In this document: in pieces, positions 18,382-26,546 of the stretch
Layout: the number at the start of each line of letters is the position of its first letter
Numbering within the stretch: position 1 is the first letter of the stretch
NCBI GenBank assembly: GCA_013322215.1
Contig: JAAMEZ010000052.1
Span: 36,919-100,918 of the forward strand
DNA from: Martinezella rhizogenes
Lineage (GTDB): Bacteria > Pseudomonadota > Alphaproteobacteria > Rhizobiales > Rhizobiaceae
Length of the DNA: 64,000 nucleotides
Direction: 5' to 3'
Position numbers and translations under genes: made by a program
Notes under the pieces: generated by a model
The model's input: only the letters and a program-made list of their open reading frames with translations
The model's database searches: none
Told to the model about the DNA's origin: nothing

Positions 18382-18417
18382 ATCGGGTGCCGGCGGACAA
18401 TGGTGTCGGCACCCGAT
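18382..18417. terminator. Hairpin between convergent rhaI and WYL gene
   Basis: Arms 18382-18392 and 18407-18417 (ATCGGGTGCCG / CGGCACCCGAT) form a perfect 11-bp stem with a 14-nt loop, placed exactly between two convergent genes. There is no clear T-run on either side, so termination may be partial. Confidence 0.65.
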
Positions 18418-18419
18418 CA

Positions 18420-19130
18420 CTACCGTTGCCGTGCGGATTTCTGGAGCTCTTCCGCTCGCCAGGCGGCCCAGCGGCGACGCAACTCGCCCGGCCGCAGGCC
18501 ATGGCCTTCATCCAGCATATCAGCCTTGAGAATTCGCTCCGTGCGGAAATGCCGGAAGCCTTGGCGTAGCTCGCACCATGCCACCAGAATGCGGCTCGTG
18601 TCGGAATAACCGAGGATGACGGGCCACACCGTCCTTGCTGTTTCCTCGCCCGCTTCGGTGCGGTAGTGCAGCCGAAGCTTTCGCCCTTCACGGACGGCGA
18701 CACGCAGCATCGGCAGATCGACGTTTTCTTCTTCCGCTCCCGGGATGACGGGTCTGGCTCCGACGCTCAGCTCGAGGATGAAGGGGCGCAGATGGGCGGG
18801 CACCACCGCGGTGATCTTGGCAACGACATCTCGCGCAGCATTGGCGAGGGTCTTGTCGGCACGGCCCGCAACCCATTGCGCTCCGAGGACGACGGCCTCG
18901 ATCTCCTCAGGCGTCAGCATCAGCGGCGGCATTTCATAGCCTGGCGAGAGGAGATATCCGAAGCCCGCCTCGCCCTCGATCGGAACGCGCTGGCTCATCA
19001 GATCGGCAACGTCGCGATAGACCGTGCGCTTCGAGACTTCGAGTTCATCCGCGAGCGCGGCGGCGGTTACCGGCCGGCTCGACCGGCGCAATATCTGTAT
19101 GATCTGAAACAAACGGTCGGCGCGGCGCAT
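18420..19130 (-). CDS. YafY/WYL-domain transcriptional regulator
   Basis: The protein has 236 aa from the ATG at 19130; the frame is open further upstream but would overlap the divergent promoter. An N-terminal HTH_11 winged helix (MRRADRLFQIIQILRR, ELEVSKRTVYRDVADL) precedes a WYL-type domain with REGRKLRLHYRTEAGEETAR and LGYSDTSRILVAWCELRQGF. WYL domains sense nucleotides or other small ligands. It is divergent from a VOC-family gene, with an inverted repeat between them, which suggests that it controls this neighbour. The ligand is unknown. Confidence 0.88.
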   Translation of the reverse strand: MRRADRLFQIIQILRRSSRPVTAAALADELEVSKRTVYRDVADLMSQRVPIEGEAGFGYLLSPGYEMPPLMLTPEEIEAVVLGAQWVAGRADKTLANAARDVVAKITAVVPAHLRPFILELSVGARPVIPGAEEENVDLPMLRVAVREGRKLRLHYRTEAGEETARTVWPVILGYSDTSRILVAWCELRQGFRHFRTERILKADMLDEGHGLRPGELRRRWAAWRAEELQKSARQR

Positions 19131-19143
19131 TCCTGCTGACTCC

Positions 19144-19165
19144 TGCTGCCAGTATGGTGGCAACA
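19144..19165. promoter_or_regulatory. Candidate WYL-regulator operator
   Basis: TGCTGCCA-GTATGG-TGGCAACA is a 22-bp inverted repeat with one mismatch between the arms, located 14 bp before the WYL regulator start and 66 bp before the VOC gene. It fits an operator shared by the divergent pair. Confidence 0.5.
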
Positions 19166-19231
19166 GGGTTATGCGACAAGAGCCTTCGAACCGCCAGCGA
19201 TAAAGCGGCGGGCTTTTTGAAGGAATATCCG

Positions 19232-19630
19232 ATGAAACTTGCATCCACGCGTCTGATCGCTTCGGACATCAAGAAGATGGTCGGCTTTTATGAGATGGTT
19301 ACGGGGCAGGCGGCCGAGTGGCTGGCGCCCGTCTTTGCCGAGATCGTCACCCCCTCGGCAACGCTTGCGATCGGAAGCGCCGAAACCGTCGTCCTGTTCC
19401 GCGAGGGCAGTGCTGAACCCTGCGCCAACCGCTCTGTTGTCATCGAATTCCAGGTCGATGATGTCGATGCCGAATTCGCACGGCTGGAGGACAAGGTGGA
19501 GGTCGTGCACGAACCGAAGCTGATGCCGTGGGGCAATCGGGCGGGACAGATCCGCGATCCAGAGGGAACGCTCGTCAGTCTCTACACGCCTGTCACGGAC
19601 TTTGCGAAACAGCGTTTTGCGGGGCGTTGA
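19232..19630 (+). CDS. VOC (glyoxalase/bleomycin resistance) family protein
   Basis: The protein has 132 aa from the ATG at 19232, with AAGGA about 7 bp upstream. It shows one vicinal-oxygen-chelate fold of two beta-alpha-beta-beta-beta units: residues 4-60 (STRLIASDIKKMVGFYEMVT) and about 70-125 (SVVIEFQVDDVDAEFARLE, then GQIRDPEGTLVSLYTP). The glutamate or histidine metal ligands are only partly evident. Family members isomerise, dioxygenate or bind toxic small molecules such as fosfomycin or bleomycin. Divergent from a WYL regulator that probably controls it. No specific substrate can be named. Confidence 0.85.
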   Translation: MKLASTRLIASDIKKMVGFYEMVTGQAAEWLAPVFAEIVTPSATLAIGSAETVVLFREGSAEPCANRSVVIEFQVDDVDAEFARLEDKVEVVHEPKLMPWGNRAGQIRDPEGTLVSLYTPVTDFAKQRFAGR

Positions 19631-20074
19631 CCGCTCAAAATTCGCGAAAGGTCCTGATCGGGATTCCAATTCGCTCGGCGCCCGCAGCCTTTCTGCAGTC
19701 GCGTTTGGAAGCGGCCTTCGAACGCCGCGTGTCGCGCTCTTATCGGGGCTTGAATGATGGGCGGGCGATGTCGTTGGACTGACGGCATCGCCCGTTTCCA
19801 GTCACTTTCCTGTGGCGCTGTTCATATGATTCGCAGCCTAAGCGACCGGAATAGCTGCATATTTGTCATGGTCGTCTGGCAGATTTGAAATCGACCGCTC
19901 GTTGGGTGGTTGGGGCGCTCGAAGCCGTGCTTGGACGATTTGTGTCTGTCGCGCGTGCACTTTCGAGTGGCCCGGCAATGGGAATTGAGTATTGTCGATT
20001 GCAACAGCTCGCCGTGATTTGGCGGTTGAGCCTGGCTTCAAGAAGAGCCTGTTGTTGATAGGTGAGGAAAGACG
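19631..20074. other. Intergenic region between VOC and aldolase genes
   Basis: Apart from the terminator at 19762-19794, these 444 bp show no gene I can support. The remaining sequence (19795-20074) presumably holds the promoter of the aldolase gene, whose ribosome-binding site GAGGAAAG lies just before 20075. Frames open on either strand lack start signals and known motifs. Confidence 0.4.
19762..19794 (+). terminator. Intrinsic terminator downstream of the VOC gene
   Basis: Arms 19762-19773 and 19783-19794 (CGGGCGATGTCG / CGGCATCGCCCG) form a 12-bp stem with one G-U pair and a 9-nt loop, followed by TTTCC. It lies about 130 bp after the VOC stop. Confidence 0.65.
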
Positions 20075-20869
20075 ATGACGACTGACATTAACGGTTTTGC
20101 CGGACGCCTGAAGCGCCGCGAAAATGGCGGCACGATCTCCGGCTGGGTCGGTATTCCCGATCCGATGCTCCTCAACCACCTCGCGCAGGAAGATTTCGAT
20201 ACCATCGTCCTGGATATGCAGCATGGTATGTGGGACATGACATCGGCTGCGAGCGGCATTGCCCATGTTAGGCTCGCTGGCAAACCGGCGATTGCGCGTA
20301 TTCCGGTCGGCGACTTCGCTTCCGCCTCGCGCCTTCTGGATGCCGGCGCTTCTGCCATCATCGCGCCGATGATCAATTCCGCCGACGACGCCCGTGCGCT
20401 GGTGAAGGCAACCAAGTATCCGCCGCTCGGCGAACGCAGCTGGGGACCTTCGCTTGCCCTCAATCATTTTGGCCTGTCAGCCGAAGATTATCTGCAGAGT
20501 GCTAACAGCCTGACCGTCACGATTGCCATGGTCGAAACCCGGACTGCTCTGGACGCGATCGACGAGATCCTTGCGGTTGACGGTATCGACGGCATCTTCG
20601 TCGGTCCTTCAGATCTTTCGATTGCGCTTTCGAACGGTGCCCGGCTTGCGCCCGATAGTGCCGCGATCGATCAAGCGCTGGCGACCGTGTTTGCACGCTG
20701 CCGTGCCCATGGCAAGGTGATCTGCGCCTTTGGCGGCGACGGCGCTCGCGCCGGAGAATATCTGAAGCTCGGCCTCGATCTCGTTATCGCCGGCACGGAA
20801 ACGGCACAGTTAAGGGCAGGTGCGCGCACCGCCATTCAGGCTGCGCGCAAGATCGCAGAGCAAAACTGA
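20075..20869 (+). CDS. HpcH/HpaI family aldolase
   Basis: The protein of 264 aa is a class II, metal-dependent pyruvate-type aldolase of the HpcH/HpaI (citE-like) family. Diagnostic stretches are GWVGIPDPMLLNHLAQEDFD, VLDMQHGMWDM (catalytic His), PAIARIPVGDF, ASAIIAPMINSADDAR with the metal-site region AMVETRTALDAIDEI (Glu) and DGIFVGPSDLSIAL (Asp). Relatives cleave 2-keto-3-deoxy acids such as 2-keto-3-deoxy-L-rhamnonate or 4-hydroxy-2-oxoheptanedioate. It lies beside the rhamnose locus, so a role on a deoxy-sugar acid is tempting, but that locus already encodes a complete phosphorylating route. Substrate unassigned. Confidence 0.88.
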   Translation: MTTDINGFAGRLKRRENGGTISGWVGIPDPMLLNHLAQEDFDTIVLDMQHGMWDMTSAASGIAHVRLAGKPAIARIPVGDFASASRLLDAGASAIIAPMINSADDARALVKATKYPPLGERSWGPSLALNHFGLSAEDYLQSANSLTVTIAMVETRTALDAIDEILAVDGIDGIFVGPSDLSIALSNGARLAPDSAAIDQALATVFARCRAHGKVICAFGGDGARAGEYLKLGLDLVIAGTETAQLRAGARTAIQAARKIAEQN

Positions 20870-20936
20870 CGCCTTCCAGTTTTACCGGAGCAGTTCCGGA
20901 CAAGCTGCAACCCACTTTTTGATGATGAAGAATAGT

Positions 20937-20974
20937 TTTGGAGCTGCCGCTATTGATGCAGCGGCAGCTCCAAA
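20937..20974 (+). terminator. Strong hairpin downstream of the HpcH/HpaI aldolase
   Basis: A perfect 15-bp stem (TTTGGAGCTGCCGCT / AGCGGCAGCTCCAAA) with an 8-nt loop lies 67 bp after the aldolase stop. No U-run follows on the plus strand. It also lies just downstream of the leftward small gene at 21010-21156, for which the sequence after the hairpin (AAACTATTC) is also weakly T-rich. It may serve both. Confidence 0.7.
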
Positions 20975-21009
20975 CATTTACAATGCTGAGCGACGAGCGC
21001 CAAATCCCA

Positions 21010-21156
21010 TCAGTTTACGAGCTTTACAAAGCAGGGATTATACGATTCTTCGCCACATCCGCCGCGGGCTTTCGCCGGTGGGATCGTGTTTTGAATGGCG
21101 ATGGCAGCAAGCGATACGGCAATGATCGTCAAAACAGTTCTCGTATATTTATCCAT
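21010..21156 (-). CDS. Small hydrophobic or exported protein (48 aa)
   Basis: A 48-codon frame begins with the ATG at 21156, 8 bp after a GGGGGA ribosome-binding site, and ends with TGA. The protein starts MDKYTRTVLTIIAVSLAAIA, a charged N terminus followed by a hydrophobic segment, then IQNTIPPAKA, which could be a signal-peptidase site. The short C-terminal part contains a cysteine pair (GGCGEESYNPCFVKLVN). The layout suggests a small exported or membrane-anchored protein with a possible disulfide. A strong hairpin follows at 20937-20974. I do not recognise a named family; short proteins with a similar pattern are common in rhizobia. Function unknown. Confidence 0.6.
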   Translation of the reverse strand: MDKYTRTVLTIIAVSLAAIAIQNTIPPAKARGGCGEESYNPCFVKLVN

Positions 21157-21361
21157 GAGATTCCCCCGGTGACAGATAAAAGAAACATCTGCACTCTAAA
21201 ATTGCTTTTCTGAACATTTGCTGAATATTAATGCTTATGGTTGCAGCTCGATGCTGCCTGACCGCGGTTGGAGAGGCAGCCTAAACACACATTTATCTCT
21301 CCTGCGTTGACTGTAACCCGTGCTTGCATCCTCGCCTGGCAGCGGGCATTCTCCCGCCGAC

Positions 21362-22450
21362 ATGGCGGAGCGAAATAATTTGTCGAAGGTGCAGGGATTG
21401 GCTGTGGGACGCGGCTTGCGGCGCGAGGCGGGCCAGCGCGTGACGCTGCGGACGGTTGCGACAGCACTCGGTCTTTCGGTGACGACAGTCAGTCGCGCGC
21501 TCAAGGAAGGCCCCGAGGTCAACCGCGAGACGATCGAACTGGTCAAGCGCGTTGCGGGCGAGCTCGGTTATCGCCCGAATCTCGGCGGCATCAATCTGCG
21601 CACCGGCAAGACCCACGCCATCGGCATCGTGCTGCCATTCGGGCGCGAGGGTGAGATGAACATCGTCGTCGCCTCGCTGATCGAGGGCGCCTCGCGCTAC
21701 ATGAAGACGCGGGGATACCGCACCACGATCGTGCCGCAACTCCAGGCCGACGATCCGCTCGCGACGGTGCGCGATATCGTCGAGGAAGGGTCTGTCGACG
21801 GCATCGTTATCACGCATACGACCCCGCAGGACGATCGCGTCAAATATCTGCTTGAGGTCGGCATGCCCTTCGTCACCTTTGGCCGCACCGAGCTTTTGAG
21901 CGCTCATCCGAGCATCGATCTTGACCATGAAGTGATCGGTGCCGAGGCTGCGCGCCTGCTGCTGGATGCGGGCCACGCTGCGCCGCTGCTGATTGCTCCC
22001 AGCAGCCAGTTCACCTACAGCCTGCAATTCGTGCGCGGCTGGCGCAGGGCCTTTGCCGAGCGGCATCTCCATGTCCCCGACGATCTCATCCATTTTACCG
22101 CCGTGACGCCCGAGAATGGGCGCGAAATGGCAAAACGTGTGGCGGCCTCGCATCCGGAGGCGACGGCTGCCTTCGTGGCCAGCGAGGAAGCGGCGCTTGG
22201 TTTTCTTGCCGGCCTGCGGGATGCCGGGCGGCAGGCCGGCAAGGATTTCGCCCTGATTACCTATGGCGGCACGGCGCTGCCCGATTTTTTCAATCCACCG
22301 CTTAGCACCTTCTATTACTCGAACCACGCGATAGGCGAGCGATTGGCCGCCTTCTTGTATCGGACGATCTCAGGCGAAAATCCGGCCGAGCTGCGTGAAG
22401 TCGTTCGCGCCGATTTCGTGGATCACCAGAGCCAGCTGCGCCACGCTTGA
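21362..22450 (+). CDS. LacI-family transcriptional regulator
   Basis: The protein has 362 aa from the ATG at 21362; a GTG at 21320 is possible. The LacI helix-turn-helix (TLRTVATALGLSVTTVSRAL) plus hinge helix (ELGYRPNLGGINLRTGK) is followed by a periplasmic-binding-like sensor domain (THAIGIVLPFGREGEMN, DGIVITHTTPQDDRVKYL, EEAALGFLAGLRDAGRQAG). LacI proteins bind palindromes with a central CG. Two such palindromes (24074-24093 and 24166-24179) stand before the sugar operon 1.6 kb downstream, so this regulator is the prime candidate for them. No such site is visible before its own gene. The effector sugar is unknown. Confidence 0.92.
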   Translation: MAERNNLSKVQGLAVGRGLRREAGQRVTLRTVATALGLSVTTVSRALKEGPEVNRETIELVKRVAGELGYRPNLGGINLRTGKTHAIGIVLPFGREGEMNIVVASLIEGASRYMKTRGYRTTIVPQLQADDPLATVRDIVEEGSVDGIVITHTTPQDDRVKYLLEVGMPFVTFGRTELLSAHPSIDLDHEVIGAEAARLLLDAGHAAPLLIAPSSQFTYSLQFVRGWRRAFAERHLHVPDDLIHFTAVTPENGREMAKRVAASHPEATAAFVASEEAALGFLAGLRDAGRQAGKDFALITYGGTALPDFFNPPLSTFYYSNHAIGERLAAFLYRTISGENPAELREVVRADFVDHQSQLRHA

Positions 22451-22945
22451 GTGATGCCGCAGTTTGCGAGTTGAGCGGAATCACGAATGCCATGCCGTTC
22501 GTCTTTTCCCGTTTTTCGCGCCAGGAAAACGCGCTGCAAAACCCAAACCAAAGGCGAAGTAGCTCAAAACGGCTCAAGTCACACAGATGGCGAAAAGCTG
22601 AAGTTAAAATATTGCTCGACCGGGTCCCAGCGCGCGATCTTCCAGTAATAGCCGCCTTAATCGGTTTATTCGACGAGTTGGCGCGGAAAGAACCGCGTTG
22701 GTGAGCTGTCATACCCAAAACTCCGCAGTTCACGGTCATTGATTTCTCGAAAATGCTGTGCATTTCGACTGGATAACAAAGGGAATTCCGTTAGGTTTCT
22801 TAGATATTGGTCGCTTGCATGGCCGCTCCTGGGGCGAGATTGTTCGCCAAGGTCGATATTTGTAACCGATCGGTGATGCCGGCAGGCTTGTCCGATCCAG
22901 AAAGTCCGTATGTGCCGCGCGGCGCTACGCAATAGGGAGAAAAGT
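22451..22945. other. Intergenic region between lacI-type gene and fda
   Basis: These 495 bp are less GC-rich than the surroundings and show no gene I can support on either strand. They should contain the promoter of the aldolase gene at 22946. No palindrome of the type found at 24074 was seen here. Confidence 0.4.
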
Positions 22946-23842
22946 ATGGCTGACGAAAAGATGTTGTCGCAGATGTCGGGCAAGGGTGGCTTCATCGCCG
23001 CGCTCGATCAGAGCGGAGGCTCGACACCGGGCGCCCTGCGTCTCTATGGGATCGCTGATTCCGATTATAGCGGCGAAGAGGAAATGTTCCGTCTGATGCA
23101 CGAAATGCGGGTACGCATCATGACGGCACCCTCTTTTTCCGGTGATAAGGTGATCGGCGCCATCCTGTTCGAGCGAACCATGGATGGCGAGGCGAAGGGT
23201 AAGCCGGTTCCTACTTATCTTTGGCAGGACCGCGGCGTCGTTCCGTTCCTCAAGGTCGACAAGGGACTGGCAGCCGAGGAGAACGGCGTGCAGGTGATGA
23301 AGCCGATGCCCGATCTCGACGATTTGCTCGCCCGCGCGGTGAAGAAGGGTATCTTCGGGACCAAGATGCGCTCGGTGATTGCCGGGGCTGACAAGACCGG
23401 CATTGCGGCCGTGGTAAAGCAGCAATTCGAGGTGGGTCGCCAGATCCTCGGCCACGGTCTCGTGCCGATCATCGAGCCGGAAGTGTCGATCAAGAGCCCG
23501 ACCAAGCAGGAGGCTGAGGCCATTCTGCGGGATGAGATCGCGCAGAGGCTCGACGCTGTGCCGGCCGGCGTGAGGGTTATGCTCAAGCTGACGATCCCGA
23601 CGGTTCCGGATTTCTACAAGCCCGTCGTCGATCATAAGGCCGTGGCCCGTGTCGTCGCGCTGTCGGGCGGCTACAGCCGTGCGGATGCCTGTGAGAAGCT
23701 CAGCCATAACCACGGAATGATCGCCAGCTTCTCGCGCGCTCTGACCGAAGACCTGCGCGTGTCGATGAGCGATGCCGAATTCGACGCCAGCCTCGCAAAG
23801 ACCATCGACGAGATTTATCAGGCAAGTGTTGTGAAAGCCTGA
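22946..23842 (+). CDS. fda: Class I fructose-bisphosphate aldolase
   Basis: The protein has 298 aa from the ATG at 22946 (AGGGAGAAA upstream). It is a compact class I aldolase: GGFIAALDQSGGSTPGAL near the N terminus, ILFERTMDG, VPFLKVDKGL (active-site lysine region), VPIIEPEVSI and the Schiff-base region VMLKLTIPTVPDFY, then ALSGGYSRADAC for phosphate binding. It cleaves fructose 1,6-bisphosphate to dihydroxyacetone phosphate and glyceraldehyde 3-phosphate without metal. It stands alone between a LacI gene and a LacI-type controlled sugar operon and has its own terminator. It could feed central metabolism or act on a sugar bisphosphate specific to this locus. Confidence 0.9.
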   Translation: MADEKMLSQMSGKGGFIAALDQSGGSTPGALRLYGIADSDYSGEEEMFRLMHEMRVRIMTAPSFSGDKVIGAILFERTMDGEAKGKPVPTYLWQDRGVVPFLKVDKGLAAEENGVQVMKPMPDLDDLLARAVKKGIFGTKMRSVIAGADKTGIAAVVKQQFEVGRQILGHGLVPIIEPEVSIKSPTKQEAEAILRDEIAQRLDAVPAGVRVMLKLTIPTVPDFYKPVVDHKAVARVVALSGGYSRADACEKLSHNHGMIASFSRALTEDLRVSMSDAEFDASLAKTIDEIYQASVVKA

Positions 23843-23853
23843 CCTGATCAAGG

Positions 23854-23877
23854 CGCCGGGTCTAAAACGACCCGGCG
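23854..23877 (+). terminator. Intrinsic-type hairpin after fda
   Basis: A perfect 9-bp stem CGCCGGGTC / GACCCGGCG with loop TAAAAC starts 12 bp after the aldolase stop. The following sequence TCAATCAATTG is only weakly T-rich. Confidence 0.75.
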
Positions 23878-24073
23878 TCAATCAATTGCTGATAGAACCC
23901 GATACTGCGATCGCAGCCGGTGTTGCACGACCGGCACCCGGGCTCCTATTGAAGCGGTTGCCGCTGCGGATGGTTTCGCCACCTTGCCTGTTGCAAGGAA
24001 GGTTCTCGCTTTGGCCCCATCGTTACTCACCCCAATATGCCACCGATCACAATATGAGCCGATCTCGGCAAAG

Positions 24074-24093
24074 AATTCGTAACGTTACGAATT
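24074..24093. promoter_or_regulatory. LacI-type operator O1 (20-bp perfect palindrome)
   Basis: AATTCGTAACGTTACGAATT reads the same on both strands over all 20 bases and has the central CG typical of LacI-family sites. It lies 200 bp before the isomerase start and 92 bp upstream of a second copy, a spacing compatible with DNA looping by a tetramer. Confidence 0.8.
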
Positions 24094-24140
24094 TTGCCAT
24101 TTTGAGTGTAAACTAGCAATAGATCCCAAATCATCTGAGA

Positions 24141-24179
24141 TTGACAGCGTCGCCATTTTCCATAATCGTAACGTTACGA
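24141..24179 (+). promoter_or_regulatory. Promoter of the sugar operon with LacI-type operator O2
   Basis: A TTGACA -35 box lies at 24141-24146 and a -10 candidate (TAATCG, 16-bp spacer) at 24163-24168. The palindrome TCGTAACGTTACGA at 24166-24179 overlaps the -10 region and is identical to the core of O1. A bound LacI-type repressor would block RNA polymerase. Confidence 0.75.
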
Positions 24180-24274
24180 ATTGCCGATATCGAGCGAGGA
24201 GGCTCGTCGGCAACGCCCACGATACAGGCGCGGAGCCCTGCTGCGGGCAGGTCCGCATTCCACGGGAGGATGAT

Positions 24275-25204
24275 GTGAGTGACGGTTCGCTTTTTTTCGG
24301 GTCACCAATCTGGACTTTCAATTGGAACCCGCCCTATCAGGCGCCCTTGAGACGGCTCGCCCGCACCGGATGCAAGGGTTTTGAGCTCACCGCATGGTCC
24401 GTGGACATGCTGGCCTATTACACGCCCGAGACCATTCGCGAATTGAAGGCGATTGCCGATGGCGAGGGGCTGGTTCTCACCAACTTCTTCTTCAACCTGC
24501 CGTTCAGCCGTGCCGCGAATGCCGCCGTGTCGATGGTCGATCTTGACGGCTACAAGCGGGGAATGGATGTCGCCGCCGCAATCGGCACGCCGATCGTCAC
24601 CAGCATGACACCCTATCCATTTCAATCCGGCGTCAAGCCGATACTGCAGCGGCCGATTTCGCAGGAATGGAGTGCGGCCGTCGAGCCGCAATGGGACTGG
24701 ACGGGCGAATATGATGCCGTCGTTGAGGGCTTTGCCGGGGCGTGCGAGATTGCGGCCTCGGCAAACCTCCGCGTCGCGATCGAGCCGCATCCCTATCGCT
24801 GGGTCAGTTCCGGCCAGGGCATGCTGCGCCTGATCGAGCGCACCGGCGCACCCAATCTCGGCCTGAATTTCGATCCGAGTCATCTCTTTCCCGCCGGCGA
24901 CATGCCGCATTATGTCGTGCTGGCGCTCGGCAACCGCATCTTCAATACGCATTTTTCCGACAATGAGGGCCATACCAACGCCCATTGGCGGCCGGGACGC
25001 GGCAAGATCGACTGGAAGGCGATCTTCGCGGCACTCAAGACCATCGGCTATTCCGGTCCGATCACGCTGGAGCTGGAAGATGCGCCGGGCGCATCGCACT
25101 GGACCCATTTCCGTGAAGCGACGGCAGAATTCGATGACGAGATGCGCCGCGGCATGAACTATCTGCGCGCCGCTGCCGCTGAGCTTGATATCACTATTTC
25201 GTAG
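24275..25204 (+). CDS. Sugar phosphate isomerase/epimerase family protein
   Basis: The protein of 309 aa starts with GTG at 24275, with GGGAGGA about 5 bp upstream. It has the xylose isomerase-like TIM-barrel pattern: VAIEPHPYRWVSSGQGMLRL (metal Glu), LNFDPSHLFPAGD (Asp/His), FNTHFSDNEGH (His) and TLELEDAPG (Glu). Relatives isomerise or epimerise sugars, keto-sugars or inositol derivatives in the cytoplasm. It is the first gene of an operon with an oxidoreductase (11 bp downstream) and a CUT1 sugar importer, under two LacI-type operators. The combination with a Gfo/Idh enzyme suggests keto-sugar chemistry; the substrate is unknown. Confidence 0.87.
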   Translation: MSDGSLFFGSPIWTFNWNPPYQAPLRRLARTGCKGFELTAWSVDMLAYYTPETIRELKAIADGEGLVLTNFFFNLPFSRAANAAVSMVDLDGYKRGMDVAAAIGTPIVTSMTPYPFQSGVKPILQRPISQEWSAAVEPQWDWTGEYDAVVEGFAGACEIAASANLRVAIEPHPYRWVSSGQGMLRLIERTGAPNLGLNFDPSHLFPAGDMPHYVVLALGNRIFNTHFSDNEGHTNAHWRPGRGKIDWKAIFAALKTIGYSGPITLELEDAPGASHWTHFREATAEFDDEMRRGMNYLRAAAAELDITIS

Positions 25205-25215
25205 GAGGCAACCCA

Positions 25216-26337
25216 ATGAGCAAAGAGCCCATGAAAGTCGGCATCGTCGGCGCCGGCAATATCAGCGCCACCTATGTCGCGACCCTGCATATGTTTGATT
25301 TCATTCGCGTGAAATCAGTCTACGATCTCTATGATGCGCCGGCGCACAAACTCGCCGAGCAGTTCGGCATTGAAGCGGTGGCGCTCGATGCGATGCTCTC
25401 CGATCCGGAAATCGGCCTCATCATCAACTTGACGACGCCGATCTCGCATCATGCCATCAGCAAGAAGGCGCTGCTGGCGGGCAAGCACGTCTATTCGGAA
25501 AAGCCGCTCGGCGTCTCCATGGCCGAGGCGGAGGAGTTGATGGCCATCGCGCGGGCAGGAGATTTGCGGCTCGGCTGCGCGCCCGATACCTTTCTCGGCG
25601 GTGGCCATCAGTTGACGCGGCGCCTGCTGGACGAGGGTCGCATCGGCAAGACGATCTCGGCGACCGCTATGCTGCTCCTGCCCGGCCATGAGCATTGGCA
25701 TCCTAATCCGGCCTTCTTCTACGGCCGCGGCGGCGGGCCGATGCTTGATGTCGGCCCCTATTACGTCACGAACCTGATCGCACTGCTCGGCCCCGTCCGC
25801 GAGGTCTTCGGGACCGCGAAGATCACCCGCATTGAGCGCACGGTGAAGACCGATCCGCGCCGAGGCGAGACGATCAAGGTACTGGTGCCGACGCATCTGA
25901 CGGGTGTGATGGAATTTCATAGCGGCGCGACCGTCACCATCGCCACCAGCTTCGACGTCATCAGGCACAAGCATAACCAGATCGAGCTTTACGGCTCTGA
26001 AGGCTCCATGGTGACGCCGGACCCCAACAACTTCACCGGCAAGGTCGAGATATTCCGCGATGGCGGCGAAGCGTGGGAGGAGATCCCGGTCGATCATCCC
26101 TATACGGAGGGTGTGCCCGGTCATCTCGGACTGCGCGGATTGGGCGCGGCCGAAATGGTGGATTCCCTTCGCTCGGGCCGGCAGCATCGCGTATCGTCGG
26201 AGCTTGCGTTCCACGCTTTGGAAGTCATGACAGCTTTCGAGCGCTCCGCCCAGTCGCGTCGCGTGGTTGCAATTCATAGCAGCTGCGGCCGCCCTGATCC
26301 GATCGTGCGCACAATTAATGAGGGACGTTTCGCATAG
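25216..26337 (+). CDS. Gfo/Idh/MocA family oxidoreductase
   Basis: The protein of 373 aa has an N-terminal NAD(P)-binding fold (MKVGIVGAGNISATYVATLH), the EKPLGVSMAEAEELM motif near residue 95 with the conserved lysine, and a C-terminal substrate domain (GRGGGPMLDVGPYYVTNLIA). GGAGG lies 8 bp before the ATG. It probably oxidises or reduces a hydroxyl group of the imported sugar and works with the isomerase encoded just upstream. The importer genes follow after 209 bp containing small hairpins. Confidence 0.88.
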   Translation: MSKEPMKVGIVGAGNISATYVATLHMFDFIRVKSVYDLYDAPAHKLAEQFGIEAVALDAMLSDPEIGLIINLTTPISHHAISKKALLAGKHVYSEKPLGVSMAEAEELMAIARAGDLRLGCAPDTFLGGGHQLTRRLLDEGRIGKTISATAMLLLPGHEHWHPNPAFFYGRGGGPMLDVGPYYVTNLIALLGPVREVFGTAKITRIERTVKTDPRRGETIKVLVPTHLTGVMEFHSGATVTIATSFDVIRHKHNQIELYGSEGSMVTPDPNNFTGKVEIFRDGGEAWEEIPVDHPYTEGVPGHLGLRGLGAAEMVDSLRSGRQHRVSSELAFHALEVMTAFERSAQSRRVVAIHSSCGRPDPIVRTINEGRFA

Positions 26338-26361
26338 GCTGCGCTATAGAGTTGGGAAAAT

Positions 26362-26416
26362 GCGGTCCTTTTGGACTGCGGGCTTGACGAAGGGGCAATG
26401 CCTGAGGAAGCATTGC
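26362..26416 (+). promoter_or_regulatory. Two short hairpins between oxidoreductase and importer genes
   Basis: GCGGTCC-TTTT-GGACTGC (26362-26379) and GCAATGC-N8-GCATTGC (26395-26416) are 7-bp stems in the 209-bp spacer before the binding-protein gene. They could weaken read-through or mark message processing. Neither has a T-run. Confidence 0.4.
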
Positions 26417-26546
26417 TCACTTGCTGTGGGGAACGGAGGCCCTGCAGCATAGTTTTGGAGGATCAGGAGATTCGGCATCCGATGTCTGGCGACGGCGGCG
26501 GCTGAACACAGGCGTTTGGAGAACGCCGTCAAAGGAGGAGGAACGC

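Noticed and set aside
19838..20467. Minus-strand open frame of 209 codons overlapping the aldolase gene.
   Set aside because: Antisense to a certain gene for most of its length and without start context.
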